This document shows, in pieces, positions 1 through 8,280 of a stretch of DNA of 10,056 nucleotides. This stretch comes from Oxalobacteraceae bacterium UBA6018. Lineage in GTDB: Bacteria; Pseudomonadota; Gammaproteobacteria; Burkholderiales; Burkholderiaceae_D. The notes under the pieces are model-generated. The model searched no databases and was not told the origin of the DNA. It saw nothing but the letters and a program-made list of their open reading frames with translations. Location: assembly GCA_002428015.1 (NCBI GenBank), contig DIZW01000014.1, forward strand, positions 1 to 10,056. Direction: 5' to 3'. Position 1 is the first letter of the stretch; each line of letters starts with the position of its first letter. A program made the position numbers and the translations under genes.

Positions 1-3000
1 AGCGCGTAGTTGCGGTGCTTGTCGGCGGTGCGCGAAGTGATCATGATGATCGGAATATCGTGCGTGCTGTCGTTGCCGCGGATGTTGCGGGTCAGGTCGA
101 AGCCGTCCATGCGCGGCATCTCGATATCGACCAGCATCAGGTCGGGCAGCGTTTCCTGCAGTCGTTCCAGCGCGTCCACGCCGTCCTTGGCCAGCATTAC
201 CTGGTAGCCCTCGCGCTCGAGCAGGCGCTGGGTGACCTTGCGCACGGTGAGCGAATCGTCCACCACCATGACGACGTAATCACGCGCCGGCACCTGGGTC
301 ACGGCGGCCATGGCGCTCGAGGCGCGCGGACGCAGCTCCGGATGGTGCTCCAGGTGGTGCGACAGTGCCACGGGATTGAGGATCAGCACGATGTCGCCCG
401 AGCCGAGCACGGTGGCGCCGGCGATGCCGATCATGCGCGAGAGTTGGGGCCCCACGTTCTTGATGACGACCTCGCGGTTGCCCTGGACGTCGTCCACATG
501 CACGGCCAGCCGGTCGGTGCCGTTCTTAAGCACGATCACCGGGCAGGAGCGCTGCACCAGCGGGTGGGCATCGGGGTCGCCCAGCAGGCTTGGCAGGTAG
601 TGCAGCGCCACGCGCTGGCCCTGGAATTCGATCCATCCGGCCGCGTGCGCCTGGTTCAGCGCCGCTTCCTTGATCTGCAAGACCTGCTCGACCAGGATCG
701 ACGGCATCGCGTAGGTACGGCCGCCGCTGGTGGTGAGCACCACCTGCGTCACCGCCAGGGTCAACGGCAGGTGAATCGTGAAGCAGGCGCCCTTGCCCGG
801 GGTGGAGGAAATGTCCACCCGCCCGCCCAGCGCCTGCGCCTGCGAGCGCACCACGTCCATGCCCACGCCGCGTCCAGCCAGCTCGGTCAGGGTTTCTGCG
901 GTCGAAAAGCCCGGCTCGAAAATCAGGTCGGCCGCTTCGCTGTCGCTCACCTCGGCGCCGTCGGCCAGCAGGCCGTTCTCGCGCGCCTTGGCGCGGATGC
1001 GTTTCAAATCGAGTCCGGCGCCGTCGTCCGTAAATTGGATCACCACCTCGTTACCCTGCTGGCTGGCCTGGATCAGCAGCTCGCCGGTTTCGGCCTTGCC
1101 GCTGGCGCCGCGCAAGCTGCGCGTTTCGATGCCGTGCACGATGGCGTTGCGCAGCAGGTGTTCGAACGGCGCGGCCATCTGTTCCAGCACGCTGCGGTCG
1201 ATCTCGACCGTGCCGCCGCGAATGTCCAGGTTGACGCGTTTGTCGACTTCCTTGGCGGTCTGGCGCGCGACCCGGAACAGGCGCTCCGACAGGCTGGCGA
1301 AAGGGACCATCCGTACCCGCATCAGGTCGCGCTGCAGGTCGCGCGTCAGGCGCGACTGCGTCACCAGGTCGCCGGAAGCGCCATCGACCATGCGGCCCAG
1401 GCTCTCGTGGAAGGAGCCGACGTCGTTGACGCTCTCGGCCATCATGCGCGTCAGTTCCTGCAGGCGCGTGAAGCGGTCGAATTCGAGCGGATCGAATTCG
1501 CGCTCGCTGGAGATCGACATGCGCGAGGCGATCTGCGACTCGGCCTGCATCTCCACTTCACGCAGCTGGCGGCGCAGACGCACCAGATTTTCCGAGAAGT
1601 CGGCCAGCGAGGTTTTCAGCGACGCTACCTGGCTCTCGAGCTTGGAACGGGTGATCGACACCTCGCCGGCCTGGTTGACCAGGCGGTCGAGCATGTCGGC
1701 GCGCACCCGTACCAGCGGCGTGCGCGCCTGCGCACCCTGGCCTTCGTCGGCCGCCTTGGCCGGCACCAGCGTCGGCAAAGGCGCGGCAGCAGCAGAAGCA
1801 GCAGCCCCGGCGGGATTGTGCAGCTGCTCGAACAGCATCAGCGCATGGTCGTAGTTGGCCAGCAGTTCGTCGAACGCGGCCGGCGTGGTGGTGCCGGCGT
1901 GGACCATGTTCTCGATCTGGGTTTCGATATCGTGCGCGTGCTGGCCAAGGCGCATCGCGCCGGCCATGCGGGCGCTGCCCTTGACCGTGTGCAGGGCGCG
2001 CTGCAGCATCTGGGCCGGCGCGGTGTCGGCCGGATTGGCCTGCCAGGTGCGCAGGCCGTTGCCGATTTCCGGCAGCAGGTCGGTGGCTTCTTCCAGGAAC
2101 ACCGGCAGCAGATCGGGATCAAGATCGTCGGCAATGGTCAGGTCCACCGGCACCGCGTCGCCAGCGCCCATATCGGCTGGCACCGCGACCTCCGCGCCGG
2201 CGTTCACATCGGCGTGGGAATGCGCGTCCACTTCGGCGTACATTCCGGTATCGGCTTCAGCGAACGGTTCGGCGTGCGTTCCGGTTTTGACTTCCGCGTG
2301 AACTTCCGCGTCCGCTTCGGCGTGAGCTTCCGCATTCCCTTCGGCGTGCGCTTCCTCGTTCACTTCTTCGGCGTGGGCTTGCGCGTGCGCGTCGGCCGGC
2401 GGCTCCGGCTCGTCGATCAGTTCCGGTTCCAGGTCAAGGTCGTCGCCCGCGTCGTCGCCGCCGTCGTCCACCTCGACCGCGGGCGGCGGCGCCGCCTGGG
2501 TCAACGATGGCGCATCGAACGGATCGCCGAACAAGGCGTCGATATCGTCGGCGACCGGGGAGGCGCTGGCGCTGGCCGAAGGCGCGGCAAGCTCCCGCAC
2601 CGCCGGCGGCGATGCGATGATGCTTTCCAGTGTCGCTTCGAACAGTGCGTGCAGTTTCTCTTCCAGCGCGGGATCGGCATGCGCGCCGTAAGTGATGGCA
2701 TCGGCCGCTTCCAGCTCGGTGCGCAGCACTTCCAGGCGCGCCACCAGGTCCGGCTGGCCCGGGGCCAGTTCGCCTAAGGCGAAGCCGGCCAGCATCTGGC
2801 GCGCCCGCTCGACCGTTTCGTCAAGCAGGTCGCGCTGCGCTTCGTCAAGCTTGGGAACCGGCGTCTTGAGCGCCATTTCGAGCGCGTAAGCGACTTCACG
2901 CAGCGCCTTGAAGCCCACCGTGGCCGAGGTGCCGGCCAGAGTGTGCGCCGCCTTGAGCGCCTCGGCCGATACGGCGCGGTGCGGTTCGTGGCGCCACTCG

Positions 3001-5834
3001 CCGAAATCGCGCGTGAGCGCACGAACCAGCTCGTCGGTCTCGGCCATGTAGATGTTATACAGCGGCAGCGGAATTTCGAGCGTGCCGATGCGCTTGGTAT
3101 TGTCGTCCGGCGGGATGGGCCGCACGATGCTCGGAAAATCGATGACCTTGGCGCCGTGCGGCGCCTCGCTAGGCGCGGGTGCGTCGGCTGCCCGCACGTC
3201 GCTCGCGTCAAAGGCCTCGATGGCCTCCTCGGGCAGCTCAGCGTCGAACGCTTCGATGGCGTCCTCGGGCAGCTCGGCGTCGAAGGCTTCGATTGTCTCC
3301 TCGGGGGGCAGCTCGGCGTCGAAGGCGTCGATGGTTTCCTCGGGTAGGCCTGCGTCGAAGGCTTCGATGGTCTCCTCGGGCAGCGCCACGTCGAACGCGT
3401 CGATGCTCTCCTCGGACGGCGCGGCGTCGAACGCCTCGCCGGCTGGTTCGAACGCGCCGCCGTCGAAGGCGCCAATCGGCGCGACAGGTTCGGCCGCGGC
3501 GGCCACCTCGGCCTGCTCCTGAGGCGTCTCATCCATCGTGAACGCGCCGCCCTGCTGCATGCGGGTGGCAGCGTCGACCAGGGCCGCGCTATCGCGTCCC
3601 GAACTTCCGCTGGCCGCCAGCTCGGCCACCCAAGCCTGCATGTCGGCACCGGCACGCTCCAGCAGGGCCAGCAAGTCAGGGGTGGCGGCGCGGGTCTCGG
3701 CCAGCCACAGGTTCATCAGCTTCTCGACCGCCGCCGCCCCTTCGGCGAAATTGGTCAGCCCGACCATGCGTCCACTGCCCTTGAGCGTATGGAACGAGCG
3801 GCGCAGAACCGTCAGCGTCGGCTGGCTCGATGGCTCGGCGCGCGCCGCCGGCAGGGTGGCATGCACCACTTCCAGCACTTCCTGGGCCTCGCCGATGAAG
3901 ATCTCGAGCAGCTCGGCTTCGACGCCGTCGTCGGCAGGCAGCGGGGTGGACGCTGGCAGCGGCAGGGCGTCCGGCGCCGCGCTTGCGGCAGGCGTGGGTG
4001 CAAGCGACACGGTCGCAGTCGTCTCGGCCGGCACCTCGGCATCGGCCGGGGCGGCCGCTTCCAGGGCGGCGTCGACCGGGCCGGCGTTGGCGAGGTCCGC
4101 GCCGGCGGCTTTGTCAAACGGCAGAGCACGCAGCATGCCCTCGTGCGGATCGAAGGCGAAGCGCTTGCGCGCTGCGTCGACATTCTGGGCCAGCATGTCG
4201 ACGAAAAAGCCGAGCGCGCCGACGTTTTGCGCGATGTTCTGCAGCGACGCCGATTCCGCCGCCGCGTCGCCGGCCACGCCAGCCAGCACGCGCACCGCGT
4301 CCTTGACATGCAGCGTGGCGCGCATCGCATCGTCCAGGTCGAGAATCGCCACCGCGCCCTGCAGCTGGTGCAGCAACGGGTCGATCTGGGCCAGCGCGGG
4401 ACGCTTGGAGCCGTCCGCGTAGTAATCGTCGAGCACCTTCTCGACCTGGCGCAGGCTGTTCTTCATTTCGGCGGCCAGCACCGACACGGTCTGGACCTGC
4501 TGGATCTGGCGCGACAGCTCGCCCTGCCATTGCGGCGCGTCCGGCGGGGTTTCGCCGGCGGCCAGCGCCAGCAGGCGTGCGCCGATCAATTCGGCGTGAG
4601 CGTCGAAATCGTCGGGCAACTGGCGGATGCGGTTCAGGCCGTGCTCGACGAACAGCATCGCGGTGGCCATCTCCAGCGAAAACTGGGCGCTGCGGCCGGA
4701 CGCGATCGAGTCCTTGGCGGCGCGCCGGAACTCGAGCTGGAGCTGGGCCAGCGCGCGCGAACCGAGCCTGGCGCAGGCGCCGGCCAGGATGTCGAGCTGC
4801 TGCTGGAACTCGGACTCGAGCGCCGGGTTGATCTCGCTCGAGAGCCGGTCCCAGGCCTGCTGTGCCTGCGCCAGCGCCTGCTTGGCGGTCGCGAGCGCGG
4901 CGGCGTCGATGCGGCCATAGCGTTTCTGGTCGTAGTCAGCCGGCACCAGGCCGTCGAGGCGATACGCGCGCCGCAGCGCTTGCGCGTCGGCCGAGGGATT
5001 CGGGGCGGCGGCGACGAAGAACAGGGCGTCGCGCAGCAGCGCGTCGGGCAGGCTGCCCTGCCCTTGCGAAAGGCGGCGGATCTGCAGATTGATCATGCCG
5101 AACAGCTGTTTGACGAACAGGCTCGTTTCCAGCTGGCCGTCGGCGACCAGTTCCGCGAAGCCTTGCATGGCCAGCCAGAAGGCGCGCTCCGGCGGCGCGG
5201 CCTGGGCCGCGGCGACCTGGCCGATGGCCTCCTGCAGCGCCTGCGCGCTGGCACGCTGGGCCGGCGCGTCCGCGCTCTTCATGAACCCCAGCAGGGCTTT
5301 TTCAAAACGCGCGCGGCAGGCGGCGTAATCGGGCGCGCCCTCGGAAGGCGGCGCCGGCGGCAGTTCGCCCGGCGAACCCAGGTCGGCGAAAAACAGGTCG
5401 GCCGGGTGGATGCGTTCGGCGCCCAGCATCTCCTGCAGCGCGCGATAGTAGGGGAACAGGCGCGCCGGCTGCTGCGGCGCGCCGGAGAGCAACTCCTCCA
5501 TGTATTCGATCACGGCCTGGTAGGCGCTGGCGACCACCTGCACGCGCCCGGCGTCGCACTCCAGCGCACCGTCCTTGAAGCGGTCGATCGCCTCTTCGGC
5601 GGCCTGGGTCATCAGGCCGGCGCCGTCGACGTCGACCATCTGCAGCGCGCCGTGGGCCTGGTGCAGATGGGTCTTGGCATGCTTGAGCGCGCCGTCGCGC
5701 GCCTCGGCGCCGCTCTCCGTGGCCTGGACCAGCGAGGCGCCGGAACGGCCAAGGGCGTCGCGGATCTCGCCCATCACCCAGGACAACGGGCCGGTGTCGA
5801 ATTGCGCAGCGTGCGAGGATGGAGTCATGGTCAT
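1..5834 (-). CDS. chpA: ChpA/PilL, multi-Hpt CheA-type hybrid histidine kinase (3' end cut by window)
   Basis: Central kinase of the Pil-Chp system: a CheA-like enzyme that autophosphorylates under control of PilJ/PilI and passes phosphate to PilG, PilH and its own receiver. The frame is open for 1,944 codons from an ATG at 5834 to the left edge, with no stop. Visible domains: Hpt-like N-terminus (HQAHG, H58); a weakly conserved stretch around 300-400; Hpt-like (HQLQG, H489); canonical Hpt (HTLKGSGRMVG, H682); acidic 12-residue repeats (about 802-877); Hpt-like (HTLAGTSATVG, H964); His/Ala-rich linker (1150-1207); canonical Hpt (HTVKGSARMAG, H1282); CheA dimerisation region from about 1375; ATPase with N-box HLLRNAIVHGIE (H1559, N1563), G1 DDGAG (1603-1607) and G2 GRGVGM (1654-1659); CheW-like domain about 1695-1830; receiver with DD1859-1860, phosphoacceptor D1903 and T1933. 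The receiver lysine and the stop lie outside the window. The start at 5834 is favoured over ATG 5828 by its AAGG ribosome site. The Pseudomonas aeruginosa homologue is longer (about 2,470 residues) with more Hpt-type domains. Confidence 0.95.
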   Translation of the reverse strand, partial: MTMTPSSHAAQFDTGPLSWVMGEIRDALGRSGASLVQATESGAEARDGALKHAKTHLHQAHGALQMVDVDGAGLMTQAAEEAIDRFKDGALECDAGRVQVVASAYQAVIEYMEELLSGAPQQPARLFPYYRALQEMLGAERIHPADLFFADLGSPGELPPAPPSEGAPDYAACRARFEKALLGFMKSADAPAQRASAQALQEAIGQVAAAQAAPPERAFWLAMQGFAELVADGQLETSLFVKQLFGMINLQIRRLSQGQGSLPDALLRDALFFVAAAPNPSADAQALRRAYRLDGLVPADYDQKRYGRIDAAALATAKQALAQAQQAWDRLSSEINPALESEFQQQLDILAGACARLGSRALAQLQLEFRRAAKDSIASGRSAQFSLEMATAMLFVEHGLNRIRQLPDDFDAHAELIGARLLALAAGETPPDAPQWQGELSRQIQQVQTVSVLAAEMKNSLRQVEKVLDDYYADGSKRPALAQIDPLLHQLQGAVAILDLDDAMRATLHVKDAVRVLAGVAGDAAAESASLQNIAQNVGALGFFVDMLAQNVDAARKRFAFDPHEGMLRALPFDKAAGADLANAGPVDAALEAAAPADAEVPAETTATVSLAPTPAASAAPDALPLPASTPLPADDGVEAELLEIFIGEAQEVLEVVHATLPAARAEPSSQPTLTVLRRSFHTLKGSGRMVGLTNFAEGAAAVEKLMNLWLAETRAATPDLLALLERAGADMQAWVAELAASGSSGRDSAALVDAATRMQQGGAFTMDETPQEQAEVAAAAEPVAPIGAFDGGAFEPAGEAFDAAPSEESIDAFDVALPEETIEAFDAGLPEETIDAFDAELPPEETIEAFDAELPEDAIEAFDAELPEEAIEAFDASDVRAADAPAPSEAPHGAKVIDFPSIVRPIPPDDNTKRIGTLEIPLPLYNIYMAETDELVRALTRDFGEWRHEPHRAVSAEALKAAHTLAGTSATVGFKALREVAYALEMALKTPVPKLDEAQRDLLDETVERARQMLAGFALGELAPGQPDLVARLEVLRTELEAADAITYGAHADPALEEKLHALFEATLESIIASPPAVRELAAPSASASASPVADDIDALFGDPFDAPSLTQAAPPPAVEVDDGGDDAGDDLDLEPELIDEPEPPADAHAQAHAEEVNEEAHAEGNAEAHAEADAEVHAEVKTGTHAEPFAEADTGMYAEVDAHSHADVNAGAEVAVPADMGAGDAVPVDLTIADDLDPDLLPVFLEEATDLLPEIGNGLRTWQANPADTAPAQMLQRALHTVKGSARMAGAMRLGQHAHDIETQIENMVHAGTTTPAAFDELLANYDHALMLFEQLHNPAGAAASAAAAPLPTLVPAKAADEGQGAQARTPLVRVRADMLDRLVNQAGEVSITRSKLESQVASLKTSLADFSENLVRLRRQLREVEMQAESQIASRMSISSEREFDPLEFDRFTRLQELTRMMAESVNDVGSFHESLGRMVDGASGDLVTQSRLTRDLQRDLMRVRMVPFASLSERLFRVARQTAKEVDKRVNLDIRGGTVEIDRSVLEQMAAPFEHLLRNAIVHGIETRSLRGASGKAETGELLIQASQQGNEVVIQFTDDGAGLDLKRIRAKARENGLLADGAEVSDSEAADLIFEPGFSTAETLTELAGRGVGMDVVRSQAQALGGRVDISSTPGKGACFTIHLPLTLAVTQVVLTTSGGRTYAMPSILVEQVLQIKEAALNQAHAAGWIEFQGQRVALHYLPSLLGDPDAHPLVQRSCPVIVLKNGTDRLAVHVDDVQGNREVVIKNVGPQLSRMIGIAGATVLGSGDIVLILNPVALSHHLEHHPELRPRASSAMAAVTQVPARDYVVMVVDDSLTVRKVTQRLLEREGYQVMLAKDGVDALERLQETLPDLMLVDIEMPRMDGFDLTRNIRGNDSTHDIPIIMITSRTADKHRNYA
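2214..2387 (-). repeat. His/Ala/Glu-rich imperfect repeat in ChpA linker
   Basis: Coding repeat in chpA, residues about 1150-1207, between the Hpt at H964 and the Hpt at H1282. The unit is a loose AHAE / EVHAE / ADAE pattern with eight histidines in 58 residues, preceded by an acidic, proline-containing stretch (about 1115-1149). At the DNA level the copies share a core resembling cttcggcgtg but are diverged. It looks like a flexible spacer between phosphotransfer domains; a metal-binding or pH-sensing role is conceivable from the histidines but is speculation. Confidence 0.75.
3205..3432 (-). repeat. Acidic 12-residue tandem repeat in ChpA linker
   Basis: Coding tandem repeat in chpA, residues about 802-877, directly upstream of the Hpt domain at H964. 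The unit is 36 bases, encoding roughly EAFDAELPEETI, with about six periods. The left-hand copies as read on the plus strand are nearly identical, while the copies near 3400-3432 are more diverged (FDVALPEETI, FDAAPSEESI). One copy has an extra proline codon (LPPE, run of six G on the plus strand near 3303-3308). The product would be a strongly negative, flexible linker. Similarity between units suggests expansion by slippage or unequal recombination. Confidence 0.85.
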
Positions 5835-5839
5835 GCTTG

Positions 5840-5843
5840 CCTT
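5840..5843 (-). promoter_or_regulatory. Ribosome binding site of chpA
   Basis: AAGG on the minus strand, five bases before the ATG at 5834. It lies in the 29-base gap after the pilJ stop and decides between two in-frame ATGs (5834 and 5828): spacing to 5828 would be 11 bases, which is less favourable. The short gap and absence of an obvious terminator suggest chpA is co-transcribed with pilJ. Confidence 0.6.
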
Positions 5844-5863
5844 GATAAATCAGCCGGTCGGTC

Positions 5864-8182
5864 TCACGCGGCGACGCGGAATCGCGATACCGAGTTTTTC
5901 AGTTCCTGCGCCAGCATGGTGAGCTGGCGGATCGATTGGGCGGTCTGCTGGGTACCGTCCTGGGTGCTTTCGGTGACCGACAGGATGTGCTGGATGTTAT
6001 GCGCCACCCCGTTGGCCGACGTGGCCTGCAGCTCGGTGGCGAAGGAAATACCCTGAATCAGTTCGGCCAGGCGGTTCGACACGCGCGAGATGTCGTTCAG
6101 CGCGGCGCCCGCGGCGTCGGACAGCTTGGCACCCTCGACCACGCCCTGGGTCGATTTTTCCATCGCCGCCACCGCGTCGTGGGTGTCGGTCTGAATGGTG
6201 CGCACCAGCGCGCCGATCTGCTTAGCCGCTTCGCCCGAACGTTCTGCCAGGCGCTGCACCTCCTCGGCCACGACCGAGAAGCCGCGTCCCGCCTCGCCGG
6301 CCGACGCGGCCTGGATCGCCGCGTTCAGCGCCAGCACGTTGGTCTGTTCGGTAATGTCGGAAATGAGCTCGGTGATCTCGCCGATTTCCTGCGACGATTC
6401 GCCCAGGCGCTTGATGCGCTTGGAGGTTTCCTGGATCTGCTCGCGGATCTCATGCATGCCCTTGATGGCGTTCTCCACCGCGGTCGAACCCTGGTGCGCC
6501 GCCGCCACCGACTGGCGCGCCACGTCGGCCGATTCGTTGGCCGACTTGGACACGTCGGTAATCTCGCTGGCCATCTTCAGCACCGTGGCCGAGGCGTCCT
6601 GGATTTCGCGCGACTGCTGTTCGGTCGCCGCCAGCAGGTCGGTCGAAATGGCCTGCGCCTGGGACGACGCCGACGTCACCTGCTCGGCGGTGTTGGTCAC
6701 CCGTTCGACCAGCCCGCGCAGCTCTTCCACGGTGTAGTTGACCGAGTCGGCGATGGCGCCGGTGATGTCCTCGGACACGGTGGCGTGCACGGTCAGGTCG
6801 CCGTCCGCCACTTCCTGCAGCTCGTTCATCAGACGCAGAATCGCGGCCTGGTTCTGGTCGTTGGTGGCCTTGGCCTCCTCTTCCTTGGCCTGCGCCAGCA
6901 GGCGCATGGCTTCCGCCTCCTGGCGCCGCGAATCGGCGCCGCGGGCGCGGTTGCGCGAGTCCTGCAGCATGACGCGGCTGATACTGAGCGCGGTGGCCAG
7001 GGTGAACACCGACGCGCCGACCATCACCCAGAACCAGGCGTCGGTGGAATCCTGCGCGCTGCGAAAGCCGTTCTGCACGCCGGTCAGCAGGCTCTTGATT
7101 TCCTCATTCTCGTAGAAGATCGACTGCTCGGCGCCCTTTGCCGCGCTGAACTTGGGCAGGTTCTCCAGCACCGAGGTGACCAGCTTCTGGTACACGTCGA
7201 ACTTGGTCTTGATGTCGGCCAGCTTGGCGCGCAGGTCGGGGTCGCGCGTGGCCGGCAGGCCGAGCGGCTCGCTGCCGTTCAGGAAGCCGTCGATGGTGTT
7301 GCGGAACACGGTGGTGTCGCGCCCCAGCTGGAACGCGGTCTCGGCGCGGATGCCGCCCGAGGTCAGAAATTCGCTGGCGCTGCGCGAGAGGCGCTGGGTC
7401 AGCATCATCATGCGCCCGATCGCCGCCAGTTCGCGCGCCGAGCCGCCGCGCGCCACCTTCTGGGCGGCCAGCTCCTCGGTCAGCGCCAGCAGCGCCGGCG
7501 AGAGCGTGTCGAGCTGCTTGAGGGTCTTCTGGAAGCCGACCAGTTCAGTCTTCATCTTGAGGATGGTGCCGGCGGCGTTGTCGGTGCTGACCCATTTGGC
7601 GCGGGTGTCGCCCAGCGCTTTATTGAGCGTGGCGGGCGGCGCCGGGACGCTGCCGCCGGCGAACACGCCGCCGTGCTGCAGCAGGTTCAGATCGACGTTG
7701 AGCTGGACCCGGCTTTCCTGGAGCTGGTCGAACGCTTCCGGGTAGCCCTGGATCGCGTTGGGCGCGGCCTTGCCGATACGCTGGGAGTGCATCAGCGCGT
7801 CACTGGCGAGCTGGGTCTGGCGCGACGCGTCGGCGCTGCTGACGGCGTTGCGCCACAGGGCGAAGATGGTGATCAGGATGCCGACGCCGAACACCATCAG
7901 CAGGATGCGCAGCTGGCGCGGCAGCGACAGGTGGCCGATGAAGGGAAGCTGGACCTCGTCGTCGGTATCGTCGGCACTGGCGCCGCCGCGCTTGCGGCGC
8001 ATGATGTTCCCAAGCCGCAGCGCTTCGCCGCTGTCGTCGGCCGGTGGTGCGGCCTCGGCATCGGTGGCGGACGGTTTAATCGGCACCGGCGACAGTGCGG
8101 CGGCCAGCTCAGGCCCGAATTCGGTGTCCGGCGAGCCGCCTTTGGAGGCAAAGCCCATTGAAGGTTTCCAAGCAAATCCCAT
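5864..8182 (-). CDS. pilJ: PilJ, type IV pilus methyl-accepting chemoreceptor
   Basis: Transmembrane receptor that senses pilus or surface signals and controls ChpA through PilI. Layout (772 residues): cytoplasmic, low-complexity N-terminal tail of about 90 residues; membrane segment about 91-110; periplasmic sensor about 111-381 with two PilJ-type modules marked by ALMHSQRIGKAA (about 129-140) and MMMLTQRLSRSASEFL (about 258-273); second membrane segment about 382-401; HAMP and coiled-coil region; chemoreceptor hairpin tip about 612-649 containing NVLALNAAIQAASAGEAGRGF. The tip has Gln where many receptors have Glu (AIEAA), as I recall for PilJ proteins. The C-terminus (SRFRVAA) has no CheR-docking pentapeptide. 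The start is ATG 8182, with GGGAG five bases upstream; an adjacent in-frame GTG at 8185 would sit only two bases from that site. The P. aeruginosa protein is about 680 residues, so most of the extra length is the N-terminal tail. Confidence 0.95.
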   Translation of the reverse strand: MGFAWKPSMGFASKGGSPDTEFGPELAAALSPVPIKPSATDAEAAPPADDSGEALRLGNIMRRKRGGASADDTDDEVQLPFIGHLSLPRQLRILLMVFGVGILITIFALWRNAVSSADASRQTQLASDALMHSQRIGKAAPNAIQGYPEAFDQLQESRVQLNVDLNLLQHGGVFAGGSVPAPPATLNKALGDTRAKWVSTDNAAGTILKMKTELVGFQKTLKQLDTLSPALLALTEELAAQKVARGGSARELAAIGRMMMLTQRLSRSASEFLTSGGIRAETAFQLGRDTTVFRNTIDGFLNGSEPLGLPATRDPDLRAKLADIKTKFDVYQKLVTSVLENLPKFSAAKGAEQSIFYENEEIKSLLTGVQNGFRSAQDSTDAWFWVMVGASVFTLATALSISRVMLQDSRNRARGADSRRQEAEAMRLLAQAKEEEAKATNDQNQAAILRLMNELQEVADGDLTVHATVSEDITGAIADSVNYTVEELRGLVERVTNTAEQVTSASSQAQAISTDLLAATEQQSREIQDASATVLKMASEITDVSKSANESADVARQSVAAAHQGSTAVENAIKGMHEIREQIQETSKRIKRLGESSQEIGEITELISDITEQTNVLALNAAIQAASAGEAGRGFSVVAEEVQRLAERSGEAAKQIGALVRTIQTDTHDAVAAMEKSTQGVVEGAKLSDAAGAALNDISRVSNRLAELIQGISFATELQATSANGVAHNIQHILSVTESTQDGTQQTAQSIRQLTMLAQELKNSVSRFRVAA

Positions 8183-8187
8183 CACAG

Positions 8188-8192
8188 CTCCC
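8188..8192 (-). promoter_or_regulatory. Ribosome binding site of pilJ
   Basis: GGGAG on the minus strand, five bases before ATG 8182. It decides between two adjacent in-frame start codons: GTG at 8185 is only two bases away, so the ATG is preferred. Both would give essentially the same protein, differing by one residue. Confidence 0.6.
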
Positions 8193-8227
8193 AGTTTTTA
8201 GATGAACGACCACTTATCGTCATGGCT

Positions 8228-8252
8228 TTGGAATCGGTAGAACAGAATCCAA
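8228..8252 (-). repeat. Inverted repeat in the pilI-pilJ gap
   Basis: TTGGAATC (8228-8235) faces GAATCCAA (8245-8252): eight positions, seven of them paired, around a nine-base spacer. It lies between pilI and pilJ, about 45 bases upstream of the pilJ start. It is not followed by a T-run on the minus strand, so it does not look like an intrinsic terminator. It could be an mRNA stem-loop or a protein-binding operator; the sequence alone does not say which. Confidence 0.45.
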
Positions 8253-8258
8253 TAGGCA

Positions 8259-8271
8259 GCGCGTATCGCGC
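8259..8271 (-). repeat. Small GC hairpin just after pilI
   Basis: GCGCG-TAT-CGCGC forms a five-pair, all-GC stem with a three-base loop, nine bases past the pilI stop on the transcript. No T-run follows, so it is at most a pause or processing site. In GC-rich DNA such short stems can occur by chance. Confidence 0.35.
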
Positions 8272-8280
8272 CCCCGCATA

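Noticed and set aside
15..2777. 920-codon plus-strand open frame opposite chpA
   Set aside because: It is rich in His, Arg, Gln and Ala with no recognisable domain, and lies exactly opposite the ChpA kinase core, which is clearly the coding strand. It is a by-product of GC-rich codon use.
2774..3655. 293-codon minus-strand frame within chpA
   Set aside because: Ser/Arg/Pro-rich, out-of-frame reading of the acidic repeat and an Hpt domain; the repeats make several frames look periodic.
3789..6056. 755-codon plus-strand open frame opposite chpA and the end of pilJ
   Set aside because: Composition of Arg, Gly, His, Gln and Ala with no motif; it crosses the pilJ-chpA junction, and the minus strand encodes recognisable proteins throughout.
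5936..8161. 741-codon plus-strand open frame opposite pilJ
   Set aside because: It mirrors the PilJ reading frame across nearly its full length and shows no domain; PilJ signature motifs are intact on the other strand.
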